Positions 11,354-21,674 are shown, numbered from the stretch's first letter. The stretch: DNA of 64,000 bases from Mycoavidus sp. HKI (GCF_020023735.2 NZ_CP076444.2:1379501-1443500); one strand, 5' to 3'. The notes: generated from the sequence alone by a model not told the origin. Numbers and translations: made by a program.

Positions 11354-11790
11354 TTCTCACCATTTCCAATTTTTGGTAAAAATCGATCAGGTACTTTGCT
11401 CGGGGCCAGCTTATGGCTAGCCCAAGCAACTGAGGCTCTCTCATGTCTCAAGGGATGGTGCGGTGGCGTCAATGGCCAGTTTTCAACAGCCCTTTGAGAT
11501 CCACAACACACAATTTTTTACAATAAGAGAGCACTTTTTACTTAGAACCCAGGACGATAGCTTGCTACTATGCGTCGGTCAAGCAGAAATTTACGCCTTG
11601 CTTGGTAGAGCAGATGAGCGCACACAATAATGGTTCTCATTACGCCCCTCAAAATCATTGAGGCTCGTTGTACAAGCACGACACAAGGCCCCGCCTAACT
11701 GTGCTTAAGCTCACTATAATGGCTTATAGTCCCGTAATAGATCCAAGCCGCTCTTCTTAGACTTATCTAAATTTAAAATAGGGATATAAA
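11354..11790. promoter_or_regulatory. Long ilvB leader / divergent ilvB-tetR intergenic region
   Basis: The 437 bases between ilvB and the divergent tetR gene are too long for a simple promoter. On the minus strand a short ORF (11542-11640) lies in the leader. Downstream of it are two stem-forming stretches: GGGCTAGC with GCTGGCCC at 11403-11423 (one G-U pair), and TCTCAAAGGG with CCCTTGAGA further up. No classic terminator T-run was found. A TATAAT at 11715-11720 on the plus strand is a possible -10 for the tetR gene, with no clear -35 box. Confidence 0.45.
11542..11640 (-). CDS. Possible ilvB leader (attenuator) peptide
   Basis: A 32-codon ORF starting MRTIIVCAHLLYQARR, with an AGGGG ribosome-binding site four bases before the ATG. 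It is enriched in branched-chain residues: IIV at positions 4-6, LL at 11-12, a second LL near 20 and IV near 25. Its place in the ilvB leader, about 190 bases before ilvB, fits attenuation by branched-chain amino acid supply. There is no run of identical codons as in the E. coli ilv leaders, so the call is tentative. Confidence 0.35.
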   Translation of the reverse strand: MRTIIVCAHLLYQARRKFLLDRRIVASYRPGF

Positions 11791-12522
11791 ATGATAGACG
11801 CAAAACCACCTCGCCGCACGCGTGAGCGCATTCTTGAACTTTCTTTAAAACTTTTTAATGAAATTGGGGAGCCCAACGTCACGACAACCACCATTGCTGA
11901 CGAAATGGAAATTAGTCCGGGCAACCTTTATTATCATTTTCGCAATAAAGATGACATTATCAACAGCATCTTTACACAGTTTGAACAAGAAATCGAGAAA
12001 CGCCTGCGTTTTCCAGAAAATCATCGGACGACCATCGATGAAGTGTGGGCCTATCTACAATATATGACCAATTTTCTTTGGCGCTACCGGTTTCTGTACC
12101 GCGACCTGAATGACCTGCTGGCACGCAATCGCACACTTGAGACGCATTTCAAACAAATTATGGAACATAAGGTGCGCTTTGCGCGGGATTTATGCGAGTT
12201 GCTGGTCGCTGACGGCGAGATGGCAGCCACGCCGGCGGAGATCGAGACCATGTCAACCAATATGTGCGTGCTGGCGACTTATTGGCTGTCCTATCAATTT
12301 GTCATGAATCCGCGTAAATATAATGACCAAGCCGCGATTGGCGCAGAGCTAAATCAAGCAAGCCGGCATATTTTATCAGTCATCGCGCCTTATTTACGTG
12401 GCCGCTCACGCCAGCTCTTCGATGACCTGCTCAGCGGAAAAATTCCGCCGAAAGAATATGTTTCCCCTGCCAAAGCCGCGAGTCAACAAAATGAGAGTTC
12501 AATTTTGAAGACAGTTCATTAA
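11791..12522 (+). CDS. TetR/AcrR-family transcriptional regulator
   Basis: A 243-residue regulator of unknown target. The N-terminal HTH reads RTRERILELSLKLFNEIGEP followed by TTTTIADEMEISPGNLYYHFRNKDDI, the TetR signature. The remainder is an alpha-helical ligand domain with WRYRFLYRDLNDLL. It is transcribed away from ilvB. Its stop overlaps the stop of the convergent hemY by four bases. Neither its ligand nor its regulon can be inferred from the sequence. Confidence 0.9.
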   Translation: MIDAKPPRRTRERILELSLKLFNEIGEPNVTTTTIADEMEISPGNLYYHFRNKDDIINSIFTQFEQEIEKRLRFPENHRTTIDEVWAYLQYMTNFLWRYRFLYRDLNDLLARNRTLETHFKQIMEHKVRFARDLCELLVADGEMAATPAEIETMSTNMCVLATYWLSYQFVMNPRKYNDQAAIGAELNQASRHILSVIAPYLRGRSRQLFDDLLSGKIPPKEYVSPAKAASQQNESSILKTVH

Positions 12523-13751
12523 GGAATATTAGGGTACCCCCCCATTTTCAATTCAAACACAAGCGCGCTGGCTCGATAGTGCTCGCTCGCCTGATCACGC
12601 TGACCCAGCTCTTCGTGCAAACGAGCCAGCGCCCGATGCGCTTCTGCGCGCAACATAACGCTATCCTCGCTGCGGCTGGCAAGGCGCAATGCTGTTTCCA
12701 GAAAAGCTTGCGCTTTGCCCCATAGTTTTTGCTGCTGGCACAACCCCCCCAGCGTAAACAGCAAATCAGGGTCGTCTGGGTGCTCAAGTTGCCATGCCTC
12801 TGCTCGTTGAATTAAAGGCAAAGGATCCTGGCCCGCGCATTGAATATAACGCCGTAACAAACACGCATCCCAATGCTCAGCAAGCACTTCCTCAATAATG
12901 CGCCGAGCCTCTTTATGCCGCTCTAAAGCAATCAGTAGCTGCGCCGCCAAATCCGCTGTGCGTGGCCTCTGTTGTTCCGAGAGAGGCAGGCTATGCCAAC
13001 CCATAAGAAGCGCTTGTGCCTCATAACGGCATTCATGCAAAACGTGCTCTGCCGCCACCTGCTGCAAGCGCTGCCACGAACTGGCGAAGGGGTGCAACGC
13101 TTCATGCGCATTGAGGGCTTTGATCACCTGTAACACTTGTGGCCAATGCTTAAGCTGTTGGTGCGCACGTAGGGCAATGTGCTGAGCCGAGAAACGGCGC
13201 GCGCTTTGAGCTGGCATCTCACTGAGTGCTGCCAAAGCCCCTTCTGCATCATGCGCATCGATGCACATTTTAGCGCTGGACAACAGCCTAGCTTCTTGCC
13301 ACTGACTTGCAGTGGCCTGCGCCAACCATTCATCGCGGCGGGCATATTCATGCAGTTGATGCGCAGCACGTGCGCCAATCAACGCTGCAGCATCTTTATT
13401 TTCCACACTCAGAGAGGCGGTACGAGCCGCTTTTTCCGCCCGGGTAAAGCGGCCAGCAAAAAGGTGACTCACCGCAGAGGACAGCGCATCACGCGCCTTA
13501 GCCGCACGTAAACGCATACGATATGCCGCTAAACGTGCGGGCATTTGGAATAAATGAGCCAGCAAACGGAGCAGTAGGTAGAATGCAATAAATGCGGCCA
13601 CCAGCATCACGCCGAATAAATGGATCGACATATCGATGCGGTAAGGCGCCTGGATAATCAGCACTTGCCCCGTGCCCAAACTGCCCAGCACCGCAATCAA
13701 AACAGCTGCCGTAAATAAGAAAGCCAGCCATAAAAGCCCTCGGATTGCCAT
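12519..13751 (-). CDS. hemY: HemY-like TPR membrane protein
   Basis: A 410-residue inner-membrane protein of the HemY_N family encoded with haem genes. It is not the protoporphyrinogen oxidase of Bacillus that has the same name. Two membrane segments lie in the first 75 residues, and the rest is helical with TPR-like repeats, for example in the last 120 residues (HPDDPDLLFTLGGLCQQQKLWGKAQ). It lies four bases after hemX as the last gene of hemC-hemD-hemX-hemY. Confidence 0.9.
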   Translation of the reverse strand: MAIRGLLWLAFLFTAAVLIAVLGSLGTGQVLIIQAPYRIDMSIHLFGVMLVAAFIAFYLLLRLLAHLFQMPARLAAYRMRLRAAKARDALSSAVSHLFAGRFTRAEKAARTASLSVENKDAAALIGARAAHQLHEYARRDEWLAQATASQWQEARLLSSAKMCIDAHDAEGALAALSEMPAQSARRFSAQHIALRAHQQLKHWPQVLQVIKALNAHEALHPFASSWQRLQQVAAEHVLHECRYEAQALLMGWHSLPLSEQQRPRTADLAAQLLIALERHKEARRIIEEVLAEHWDACLLRRYIQCAGQDPLPLIQRAEAWQLEHPDDPDLLFTLGGLCQQQKLWGKAQAFLETALRLASRSEDSVMLRAEAHRALARLHEELGQRDQASEHYRASALVFELKMGGYPNIP

Positions 13752-13754
13752 CGC

Positions 13755-14861
13755 TTAGCTCCCGCTTTTTTGTTGACGCACAGCTTGCAAGCTGGCCTCT
13801 AAACTTGGTAACGCCACGTCGGCAGAAGCTTGTTCAATCTGTTTGATTGACTCAAGCGCACTACTCGTATGCGCTGAGGCCGCATCGAAATAACGCGTCA
13901 GAGCAGCTGTCACCCCCTGCACATCCGCTTTTAACTGGACCGCATTACGCGCAAAAAGCGATAAACGTGCCGCTAACAGCCTTAGCTTTAAATTCTCACG
14001 TAAAAAATAACCTTGATCCGGCGCAACGAATAAAGTGTCAGCATGATCAAGCCGGCGCACTTGTACGAAACTCGCTAGCTGCTGCATCACGCCGGCCTTA
14101 AAACGCTGCCAGCCAATTTGCCACAGGGGCGGCTTGCGCTCAGTCGGACTCTCGCTATTCGCTGTTGGCACGGCTAACGGCACGGCCGCCTCGCCCGCCA
14201 GCGGCAACGTATCAACCAGCGCCAAGACCGCATCCAGTTTGAGCGCAAGTCCCATCAGGTCAATATGCGGCGTTGCTTTTAACGCTTCCAGGTCCCGCCC
14301 AAGCGCTTTACGCACCGCCAACGCTCGCGGTGAAGTGCTGGCGGCCAATTGCGTATCGGCATTGTGCAGTGTCACCAAAACCCGCTGAGCATTGCCGGTC
14401 AGCTGCAACTGCTCATTGGCAAACGCTAAGGTCTGCTCGACTTCAGCTAACATCCAATCATCCCGGCTTTGCGTCAATTTTTGCGAAAGACTCTCCAAGG
14501 CCTGCTGTCGAGTTTGAGTTTCGTCCAACTTGCCCGTCAACTGCACCAATTGCATTTGCACCTGGCCTAGCGTATCAAGTGCTTGCTGGCTCTTGATACC
14601 CGCTTCAATCAACGCGCGCTCATTGGTCTGTTGGCGCTCAATAAGTTGGGTATTTTCAGATTTAAATTTTTGGTGCAAGACGTAGCCGCCAGCAAGCCCG
14701 CCGGCCACCGTCAATAACCAGATCAACCAAAGCCAAAGCATGCCAGCCGCGCGTTGCGGCTTAGTTGCCGCAGGCGCAGAAAGAAATGGCTGCGCGCCGC
14801 TGGCTGGTTTTGCTGGAACTTTCGATGAAGCTTCTTGCGTCAGATTTTTATGATCAGTCAT
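13755..14861 (-). CDS. hemX: HemX-like membrane protein (uroporphyrin-III methylase-like family)
   Basis: A 368-residue protein with a short cytoplasmic N terminus, one membrane segment (LWLWLIWLLTVAGGLAGGYV) and a long coiled-coil region rich in Gln, Leu and Ala. The family is annotated as a uroporphyrinogen-III C-methyltransferase, but no methyltransferase motif is visible, so a role supporting haem synthesis at the membrane is more likely. It lies between hemD and hemY. Confidence 0.88.
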   Translation of the reverse strand: MTDHKNLTQEASSKVPAKPASGAQPFLSAPAATKPQRAAGMLWLWLIWLLTVAGGLAGGYVLHQKFKSENTQLIERQQTNERALIEAGIKSQQALDTLGQVQMQLVQLTGKLDETQTRQQALESLSQKLTQSRDDWMLAEVEQTLAFANEQLQLTGNAQRVLVTLHNADTQLAASTSPRALAVRKALGRDLEALKATPHIDLMGLALKLDAVLALVDTLPLAGEAAVPLAVPTANSESPTERKPPLWQIGWQRFKAGVMQQLASFVQVRRLDHADTLFVAPDQGYFLRENLKLRLLAARLSLFARNAVQLKADVQGVTAALTRYFDAASAHTSSALESIKQIEQASADVALPSLEASLQAVRQQKSGS

Positions 14862-14879
14862 GCTTATACGCCTATAGCG

Positions 14880-15686
14880 CTAACTTGTGGAAAAAAGCAA
14901 AGCACGCGCAATCGATTCATCGCCCGCGTGACATTGCGTAATCGTAACAAAACCCGCCGCATCCGCACATTCGGCAATCCGTGCGTGCGGCACAATGATC
15001 GGGGAGCGCTTCAGCGCGCTTTGCTCAGCCTCACTTAAATGGGCTTGAGCTAAGCGCTCCAAGTTACGCACCCCTTGCGAACTCGTCAACAGCCAAGCAT
15101 GCGGCTCACCCGCCAGCAATGCGCGTACGCGTGTCCATTGAGCTAGCGTAGGCACAGGCAGCGCGCGGCGGTAGGCGCTGACCACCTCAATCTGAGCGCC
15201 CTCTGCACGTAAGGTATCAGCCAGCCATTCACGGCCGCTGTCGCCGCGTACAATCAGCACGCTACGCCCGTTTAATGAGGCCAAGCCAAGCGTTTGATCG
15301 AGGGCTGCTGCCAGCGCCTCAGAGTCATATCGCACCGCTTGGTCTGCGCTCCGCTGAGCCGGTGCAATGACGCGCTGTAATGGCGCGGCAATGCCGTACT
15401 GCTTAAGCGCGCGGACACTGCCTGGCCCGACCACAGCGATGGGCACCATCGCTGGCCATTGTAGCGGCAAATGAGCCGAGGCAAATTCAATCGCCGCCGG
15501 CGACACAAAAATAACCAGTGCATATTGCTCCAGCACAGCAAATGCCTTAGCCAACAGCGTATGGTCATTCGTTGAGAAAATCTCGATCAGCGGAAACTCA
15601 AAGGCCTCCATGCCAGCTACCGCCAATGCCTGGAGCAGGCTAACAGATTGCCCTCGTGAGCCAGTAAGCACAGCGGTACGCGTCAT
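14880..15686 (-). CDS. hemD: Uroporphyrinogen-III synthase
   Basis: A 268-residue enzyme that cyclises hydroxymethylbilane with inversion of ring D. The N terminus MTRTAVLTGSRGQSVSLLQAL is the usual HemD opening; the second domain contains WLLTSSQGVRNLERL. The ATG at 15686 is preferred over a TTG at 15722 because the family begins with this strand. Sequence is poorly conserved in the family, so position in the hem operon contributes to the call. Confidence 0.88.
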   Translation of the reverse strand: MTRTAVLTGSRGQSVSLLQALAVAGMEAFEFPLIEIFSTNDHTLLAKAFAVLEQYALVIFVSPAAIEFASAHLPLQWPAMVPIAVVGPGSVRALKQYGIAAPLQRVIAPAQRSADQAVRYDSEALAAALDQTLGLASLNGRSVLIVRGDSGREWLADTLRAEGAQIEVVSAYRRALPVPTLAQWTRVRALLAGEPHAWLLTSSQGVRNLERLAQAHLSEAEQSALKRSPIIVPHARIAECADAAGFVTITQCHAGDESIARALLFSTS

Positions 15687-15766
15687 AGCCTGCAGCGGCA
15701 TACACATCATTGGATTAAACAATGGTAAAGCACGCTACGCCCACGCGCCATTAAAAAACTGCCCAT

Positions 15767-16750
15767 CTATTCGCCATGCGCCGGGGCGGCAGGCGAACTC
15801 AGCGCTTGCACAATCTCATGCGCGCCCTGCCTACCTAATTCAGCGGCGACACTCTGCCCAAGCGCTACCGCCTGCGCCAGCGTACTTGGCGTTGCTTGAC
15901 CTTGCGCGCACAGAACCCGCCCACCATCAGGCGTTGCCACCTTCGCCTCTAAATGCAACAGCTCCCCCTCCCATTGAGCAAAAGCCGCCAATGGCACGTC
16001 ACAACTACCGCCAAGCGAGCAAGACACAGCCCGTTCAGCCTCAACTGCGAAGGCCGTGCGGTGATGATGCAACGGCGCAAGCCAAGCTTCGACATCAGCA
16101 CGCTCTGCACAAATTTCAATCCCCAGTGCGCCTTGTCCAGCAGCCGGCAAACTCTCACTCGGCTCCAGCAACAGGCGAATACGTTCACTCAAATCAAGCC
16201 GGATTAAGCCCGCAGCCGCCACGATAATCGCCGCATATTCACCGGCATCCAATTTATTCAGGCGGGTATCCAAATTGCCACGCAACGGGTGCACTTTAAG
16301 GTGCGGATAGCGCGCGCGCACCATTGCCTCGCGGCGCAAACTCGAGGTGCCAACCACGCTACCCGCTGGCAATCCAGCCAGCGACTCGTAATAAGGAGAA
16401 ACAAAAGCATCGCGCGGATCCGCTCGCTCCAAAATAGCCGCCAGCTTAAGCCCCTCTGGCAATAACATCGGCACATCCTTTAACGAATGCACCGCAAGGT
16501 GAGCCCGGCCATCGGCCAGTGCATATTCAAGCTCTTTAACAAAAAGGCTCTTGCCACCGACCTTCGAGAGGGCACGGTCGAGAATCCGATCACCGCGCGT
16601 TGTCATGCCCAGGATTTCAATCTTTGTCGCTGGATATAATTTTTGCAACGCATCGCTGACATATTGAGCTTGCCACAGGGCTAAACGGCTTTGTCGCGAA
16701 GCAATCACTAGCGTGCTAGGTGCTCGTAACGGAGTTGACTTAGAATGCAT
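15767..16750 (-). CDS. hemC: Hydroxymethylbilane synthase (porphobilinogen deaminase)
   Basis: A 327-residue enzyme that assembles four porphobilinogens on a covalent dipyrromethane cofactor. The cofactor cysteine is in [15 protein letters not shown]. Substrate-binding arginines occur in ATRQSRLAL-like [12 protein letters not shown] and in [18 protein letters not shown]. It is the first gene of the hem cluster and is divergent from argH. Confidence 0.96.
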   Translation of the reverse strand: MHSKSTPLRAPSTLVIASRQSRLALWQAQYVSDALQKLYPATKIEILGMTTRGDRILDRALSKVGGKSLFVKELEYALADGRAHLAVHSLKDVPMLLPEGLKLAAILERADPRDAFVSPYYESLAGLPAGSVVGTSSLRREAMVRARYPHLKVHPLRGNLDTRLNKLDAGEYAAIIVAAAGLIRLDLSERIRLLLEPSESLPAAGQGALGIEICAERADVEAWLAPLHHHRTAFAVEAERAVSCSLGGSCDVPLAAFAQWEGELLHLEAKVATPDGGRVLCAQGQATPSTLAQAVALGQSVAAELGRQGAHEIVQALSSPAAPAHGE

Positions 16751-16884
16751 TGCAACACAGGTAAATTAAAAATGAATGGTAGCACGCACTCGCTGCCTTT
16801 TTGCAAAAGAGCCGCTTAACTTTGTTCAGTTCACTAAGCTTTACAAACTCTTTCTATATGGATGATAAGCCACGCAGGGCTTGT

Positions 16885-16890
16885 TATAAT
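16885..16890 (+). promoter_or_regulatory. argH: Probable -10 box of argH
   Basis: TATAAT lies 58 bases upstream of the ATG at 16948. No good -35 box is visible. Its position inside the longer upstream reading frame starting at 16801 argues that translation starts at 16948 rather than earlier. Confidence 0.4.
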
Positions 16891-16947
16891 CTAAAAATCT
16901 TTGAACTGCATAGGCCAGGTGGCCTATCCCCTCTATTGGCGATCTCA

Positions 16948-18354
16948 ATGACCTCTCAGCTTAATAAAAAAGGCGAAGCATGGTCGGCTCGTTTTTCCGA
17001 ACCGTTATCCGAACTCGTCCAGCGCTACACTTCATCGGTTTTTTTTGATAAACGGCTTGCCTTCGTCGATATCGAAGCGTCACTCGCCCACGCCACGATG
17101 CTGGCGGAATGCGCCATCATCAGCCTGGACGACCTCAACCAGATCAAGCGTGGGATGGCGCAAATCCGAGACGAAATAGAAGGCGGTGAATTCAACTGGC
17201 AGCTTATTTTAGAAGATGTCCATTTAAATATTGAAGCGCGCCTCACTACACTGATTGGCGACGCGGGTAAACGCTTGCATACTGGCCGCTCGCGCAATGA
17301 TCAAATCGCGACGGATATGCGGCTCTGGTTACGCGGTGAAATCGATCACATCCATACGCTGCTAATTGAGTTGCGGCGTGTTCTGATCGACCTTGCCCAA
17401 CATCACGTGGCGACGATTTTGCCCGGTTTTACGCATTTGCAAGTGGCTCAGCCCGTCACCTTTGGCCACCATTTACTGGCTTATGTCGAAATGCTGGCGC
17501 GCGACAGCGAACGTTTACTGGATTGCCGCAAGCGCGTTAACCATCTGCCCTTAGGCGCTGCTGCTCTGGCCGGCACCAGTTACCCGATTGATCGGCAGCG
17601 GGTTGCCGACTTACTTGGCTTTGATAAGCTATGCGCCAATTCACTCGATGCCGTTTCCGATCGAGATTTTACGATTGAATTCACAGCCGCAGCCGCTCTG
17701 ATTATGACTCACCTCTCGCGTTTCTCTGAAGAACTGGTGCTGTGGATGAGCCCGCGCGTGGGGTTTATTGATTTAGCTGACCGTTTTTGTACCGGCTCAT
17801 CGATCATGCCGCAAAAGAAGAACCCAGATATCCCCGAGCTCGCCCGTGGCAAGACTGGTCGCGTCAACGGCAACCTGATAGCGTTATTGACCTTGGTTAA
17901 AGGGCAGCCGCTGGCCTATAACAAAGACAATCAAGAAGATAAAGAGCCCCTATTTGATACCGTTGATACCATAACCGATACCTTGCGAATCTTTGCAGAT
18001 ATGGTAAGCGGCATTGAGGTCAAACCCGCAGCCATGCGCGCAGCAGCATTACAAGGGTATGCGACGGCCACGGATTTAGCCGATTATTTGGTCAAGCGCG
18101 GCGTACCGTTTCGCGATGCGCATGAAGCCGTGGCGCATGCAGTACGCGTTTGCGTCGAACGCGATTGTAATCTGACCGATCTCACACTGGCTGAGTTACG
18201 CGGTATCCTGCCGGAGAATGCATCCTTAATCGAGCCAGAGGTGTTTAGCTATTTAACGCTCGAAGGCTCAGTCGCAAGCCGCCGGCATCCAGGTGGCACC
18301 GCACCGGAACAAGTCCAGTTGGCACTTAATGCCGCTCGTGAAGCGCTTAAGTAA
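16948..18354 (+). CDS. argH: Argininosuccinate lyase
   Basis: A 468-residue enzyme of the fumarase/aspartase superfamily that releases arginine and fumarate from argininosuccinate. The superfamily signature [16 protein letters not shown] is intact, and the N-terminal substrate segment reads [14 protein letters not shown]. The ATG at 16948 ([16 protein letters not shown]) gives the normal length; the frame is open for 49 codons further upstream, but those residues do not look like the family. It is a single plus-strand gene, divergent from hemC and convergent with the decarboxylase. Confidence 0.96.
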   Translation: MTSQLNKKGEAWSARFSEPLSELVQRYTSSVFFDKRLAFVDIEASLAHATMLAECAIISLDDLNQIKRGMAQIRDEIEGGEFNWQLILEDVHLNIEARLTTLIGDAGKRLHTGRSRNDQIATDMRLWLRGEIDHIHTLLIELRRVLIDLAQHHVATILPGFTHLQVAQPVTFGHHLLAYVEMLARDSERLLDCRKRVNHLPLGAAALAGTSYPIDRQRVADLLGFDKLCANSLDAVSDRDFTIEFTAAAALIMTHLSRFSEELVLWMSPRVGFIDLADRFCTGSSIMPQKKNPDIPELARGKTGRVNGNLIALLTLVKGQPLAYNKDNQEDKEPLFDTVDTITDTLRIFADMVSGIEVKPAAMRAAALQGYATATDLADYLVKRGVPFRDAHEAVAHAVRVCVERDCNLTDLTLAELRGILPENASLIEPEVFSYLTLEGSVASRRHPGGTAPEQVQLALNAAREALK

Positions 18355-18463
18355 CGTCAGTGCAAGTTGCCGCTTGCAAAGCGCTAAGTAACATCAGTGC
18401 AGATTGCCGCTTGCAAAGCGCCTAAGTAACGTCAGTTCGGATAGTGTAACCTGACGTTACTTA
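18341..18463. repeat. Three partial direct repeats ending in a hairpin after argH
   Basis: Units beginning AAGCGCTTAAGTAACGTCAG-like start at 18341, 18379 and 18416, with 37- or 38-base period. The first overlaps the argH stop codon. The third unit carries TAAGTAACGTCAG at 18423-18435, which pairs perfectly with CTGACGTTACTTA at 18451-18463. The repeats therefore multiply the left arm of the stem. It lies between convergent argH and the decarboxylase, so it may act as a bidirectional terminator, although no long T-run follows. Confidence 0.6.
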
Positions 18464-18495
18464 AACTTAATTCAACACTCTATTTGATGCACAGG

Positions 18496-20769
18496 TCATG
18501 CGCTGCGCACACAATCGACAAAATATTCAGCGCGCCCATTCACGGTCTCTGCCACCAGACCGTGAATATCCGTATAAAAACCCGGAAAATGCTGGTTAAA
18601 TTCACGCGCAAATTGTAAATAACGGACAATCGCACGATTGAAGCGCTCGCCTGGGATTAACAATGGAATGCCCGGCGGATAAGGCGTTAATAGTACGCTC
18701 GTGACGCGGCCTTCGAGTTCATTAATCGGCACCCGATCGATTTCGCGGTGCGCGAGTTTGGCAAACGCATCAGCCGGCTTCATCGCAGGCTCCATATTGG
18801 ACAGATACATCTCAGTGGTCATCCGGGCCACATCGTTTGACTTATAGACCGTATGAATCTGTTGACACAAATCCTGCAAGCCGACTTTTTCATAGGCCGG
18901 ATAGCTGGCCACAAACTCCGGCAAGATGCGCCATAGCGGCTGATTACTGTCGTAGTCATCCTTAAATTGCTGGAGTTCGGTCACCATACTATTCCAGCGG
19001 CCTTTCGTAATGCCAATGGTAAACATGATGAAAAAAGAATAGAGTCCGGTTTTTTCAACAATGATGCCATGCTCAGCAAGATAGCGCGTTACTATCGCAG
19101 CGGGGATACCCGTCTCGCCAAATTCTCCGTCTACATTAAGACCTGGCGTGATAATCGTCGCCTTGATCGGGTCCAACATATTAAAACCTTCGGCAAGCGC
19201 GCCAAAGCCATGCCAACGGTCATTCGGCGCCAGCATCCAATCTTCACGGTCCCCGATGCCTTCTTCAGCTAAAGCGCCTGGCCCCCAAACCTCAAACCAC
19301 CAATCAGCCTCATAGTCAGCCCCCACTTTGCGCATGGCACGGCGAAAATCAAGCGCCTCGGCAATCGATTCCTCGACCAGCGCAGTGCCACCAGGCGGCT
19401 CCATCATTGCAGCCGCCACATCACACGAGGCGATAATCGCGTATTGCGGGCTGGTTGAGGTATGCATCAGATACGCTTCGTTAAAGCGATGCCGATCAAA
19501 CGTAGAATGCTCCGAATCTTGCACCACAATCTGCGATGCTTGCGAAATACCCGCCAGTAATTTATGCGTTGAATGCGTCGCAAAAACCAGTGCACCGGTG
19601 CGTGCGCGGCCAGCGCCAATCGCATGCATATCCCGGTAAAAGGGGTGAAACTCGGCATGTGGCAACCAAGCTTCGTCAAAATGCAACGTGTCCAGCAGAT
19701 CTCCAAGCAGCTCTTTAATCATTTCAACGTTGTACACCACCCCATCATAGGTGCTTTGCGTGATGGTCAAGATCCGCGGCCGCACGAGTGGATTTTGCTT
19801 GAGCACCTCACGTGCAAACGGGTTAGCTTCAATCTTGCGGCGAATGTTTTCTGGCTTAAATTCATCCCGTGGAATGGGGCCGATAATCCCATAGTGATTG
19901 CGTGTGGGCGTTAAAAACACGGGGATCGCACCGGTCATTGTAATCGCGTGCAAAATCGATTTATGGCAATTGCGGTCAACCAAAACAATATCATCAGGCG
20001 CCACGGTTGCATGCCAAACAATCTTGTTAGAAGTCGATGTGCCGTTGGTGACAAAGAACACATGATCGGCGTTAAAAATGCGCGCGGCATTATGTTCAGA
20101 GGCGGCCACTGGACCCGTATGATCAAGTAATTGGCCCAATTCATCGACAGCATTGCACACATCAGCACGCAGCATGTTCTCACCAAAAAACTGATGGAAC
20201 ATCTGACCAATCGGACTTTTTAAAAACGCGACGCCCCCCGAGTGTCCTGGGCAATGCCATGAATATGAACTATCCGCAGCATAGTGGGTCAACGCCCGAA
20301 AAAACGGCGGCGCCAGCGAATTAAGGTAGCTTTTCGCCTCACGTATAATATGGCGCGCCACAAACTCCGGCGTGTCTTCAAACATATGAATAAAGCCGTG
20401 CAACTCGCGCAAGATATCGTTTGGAATATGCCGCGAGGTGCGCGTCTCGCCATACAAAAAAATCGGCAGATCGGCATTACGCCGGCGCACCTCGGCGATG
20501 AAAGCACGCAAGGCAATCAAAGCGCCCATGATTTCGCCATTTTCATCGACACCGCTGGCGCTGATTTCATCGTCATCAATTGAAAGAATGAAACACGAGG
20601 CGCGACTTGACTGTTGCGCAAAGGATGTCAGATCACCGTAACTCGTTAAGCCAAGCACCTCCATGCCTGCGCCTTCAATTGCTTCAGCCAATGCACGAAT
20701 ACCAGAGCCCGAAATATTTTCGGAGCGAAAATCTTCATCGATAATAACGACGGGAAAACGAAATTTCAT
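18496..20769 (-). CDS. Ornithine/lysine/arginine decarboxylase (class III, PLP)
   Basis: A 757-residue fold-type I PLP decarboxylase with an N-terminal receiver-like wing domain (residues 1 to about 130, starting MKFRFPVVIIDEDFRSENI). The large PLP domain has the cofactor lysine in FATHSTHKLLAG and the HFDEAWLPHAEFHPFY segment. The C-terminal domain ends the protein. These enzymes make putrescine, cadaverine or agmatine and can resist acid. The substrate cannot be decided from the sequence, so no symbol is given. Confidence 0.9.
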   Translation of the reverse strand: MKFRFPVVIIDEDFRSENISGSGIRALAEAIEGAGMEVLGLTSYGDLTSFAQQSSRASCFILSIDDDEISASGVDENGEIMGALIALRAFIAEVRRRNADLPIFLYGETRTSRHIPNDILRELHGFIHMFEDTPEFVARHIIREAKSYLNSLAPPFFRALTHYAADSSYSWHCPGHSGGVAFLKSPIGQMFHQFFGENMLRADVCNAVDELGQLLDHTGPVAASEHNAARIFNADHVFFVTNGTSTSNKIVWHATVAPDDIVLVDRNCHKSILHAITMTGAIPVFLTPTRNHYGIIGPIPRDEFKPENIRRKIEANPFAREVLKQNPLVRPRILTITQSTYDGVVYNVEMIKELLGDLLDTLHFDEAWLPHAEFHPFYRDMHAIGAGRARTGALVFATHSTHKLLAGISQASQIVVQDSEHSTFDRHRFNEAYLMHTSTSPQYAIIASCDVAAAMMEPPGGTALVEESIAEALDFRRAMRKVGADYEADWWFEVWGPGALAEEGIGDREDWMLAPNDRWHGFGALAEGFNMLDPIKATIITPGLNVDGEFGETGIPAAIVTRYLAEHGIIVEKTGLYSFFIMFTIGITKGRWNSMVTELQQFKDDYDSNQPLWRILPEFVASYPAYEKVGLQDLCQQIHTVYKSNDVARMTTEMYLSNMEPAMKPADAFAKLAHREIDRVPINELEGRVTSVLLTPYPPGIPLLIPGERFNRAIVRYLQFAREFNQHFPGFYTDIHGLVAETVNGRAEYFVDCVRSA

Positions 20770-20893
20770 TAAAGAGGTTTCTCAAAGACGAGGGAGAGAA
20801 TTTCAAAGCGTGGATACCGGGTAGGTCTGCCCAAGATAGCAAGCACGCAGCGTTTTACTCAAACTTCAGCGGCCAAAGCCGCACATTAAACGC

Positions 20894-21463
20894 TTAAGCT
20901 TTGGGCAAAGTCACGCCTCTTTGCCCTTGATATTTTCCGTCACGATCACGATATGAGACCTCACATACCTCGTCGCTCTCAAAAAATAATACCTGCGCCA
21001 CGCCTTCATTAGCGTAAATCTTGGCGGGCAGCGGTGTCGTATTAGAAAACTCCAGCGTCACAAAACCTTCCCATTCTGGCTCAAACGGCGTCACATTAAC
21101 GATAATGCCACAGCGCGCATAGGTCGATTTTCCTAGGCAAACCGTCAAGACACTGCGCGGAATCCGAAAATACTCAACCGTACGCGCCAGCGCAAACGAA
21201 TTGGGCGGAATAATACAAACGTCTCCCCTAAAATCAACAAACGATTTTTCATCAAAATTTTTCGGATCGACGATCGTTGAATTGATATTGGTGAAGATTT
21301 TAAATTCGTCCGCACACCGGATATCGTAGCCATAGCTTGAGGTGCCATAGCTGACAATCTTTTGGCCATCTTCGCCGAGACGAACTTGGTTCGCTGAAAA
21401 CGGCTCGATCATCTTATGCGTTTCGGCCATACGCCGAATCCATTTATCGGATTTAATTGTCAT
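20894..21463 (-). CDS. dcd: dCTP deaminase
   Basis: A 189-residue enzyme that deaminates dCTP to dUTP for thymidylate synthesis. Family motifs [33 protein letters not shown] and the C-terminal [12 protein letters not shown] are intact. Start is ATG at 21463. It stands alone between the decarboxylase and the lasso cluster. Confidence 0.96.
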   Translation of the reverse strand: MTIKSDKWIRRMAETHKMIEPFSANQVRLGEDGQKIVSYGTSSYGYDIRCADEFKIFTNINSTIVDPKNFDEKSFVDFRGDVCIIPPNSFALARTVEYFRIPRSVLTVCLGKSTYARCGIIVNVTPFEPEWEGFVTLEFSNTTPLPAKIYANEGVAQVLFFESDEVCEVSYRDRDGKYQGQRGVTLPKA

Positions 21464-21533
21464 TCGATGTGCTGAGAAGAGAAGTAAAAGCGACTATTTT
21501 ACTTGATTGAAGCAGCTTGGTGGGACCCGCTAC

Positions 21534-21581
21534 ACATTCGCCGGCCTGGCGCTGAATGTGGTGCCTCGCTGCCGGCACCAC
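21534..21581. terminator. Two overlapping hairpins after the lasso operon
   Basis: ACATTC at 21534 pairs with GAATGT at 21554-21559. GTGGTGCC at 21558-21565 pairs with GGCACCAC at 21574-21581. The stems share two bases and would be mutually exclusive if both formed fully. They lie 94 bases past the stop of the lasso transporter gene, so they may end that transcript. No T-run is visible. Confidence 0.35.
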
Positions 21582-21674
21582 CGCTGGCTGACTGCGGCTT
21601 AGCTTAACGCAGGTCCACGCTATAAAACAATAGCATGATTGCGCTTAATGCTTGCGCTGCCACTACCTGCCACT

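Noticed and set aside
15610..16227. A 205-codon plus-strand ORF
   Set aside because: It lies opposite hemD and hemC, which have intact catalytic motifs, and its residue content (many Pro, Gln, His) is that of a reversed frame.
16801..16947. N-terminal extension of ArgH
   Set aside because: The residues are unlike the family and a TATAAT -10 box lies inside the segment.
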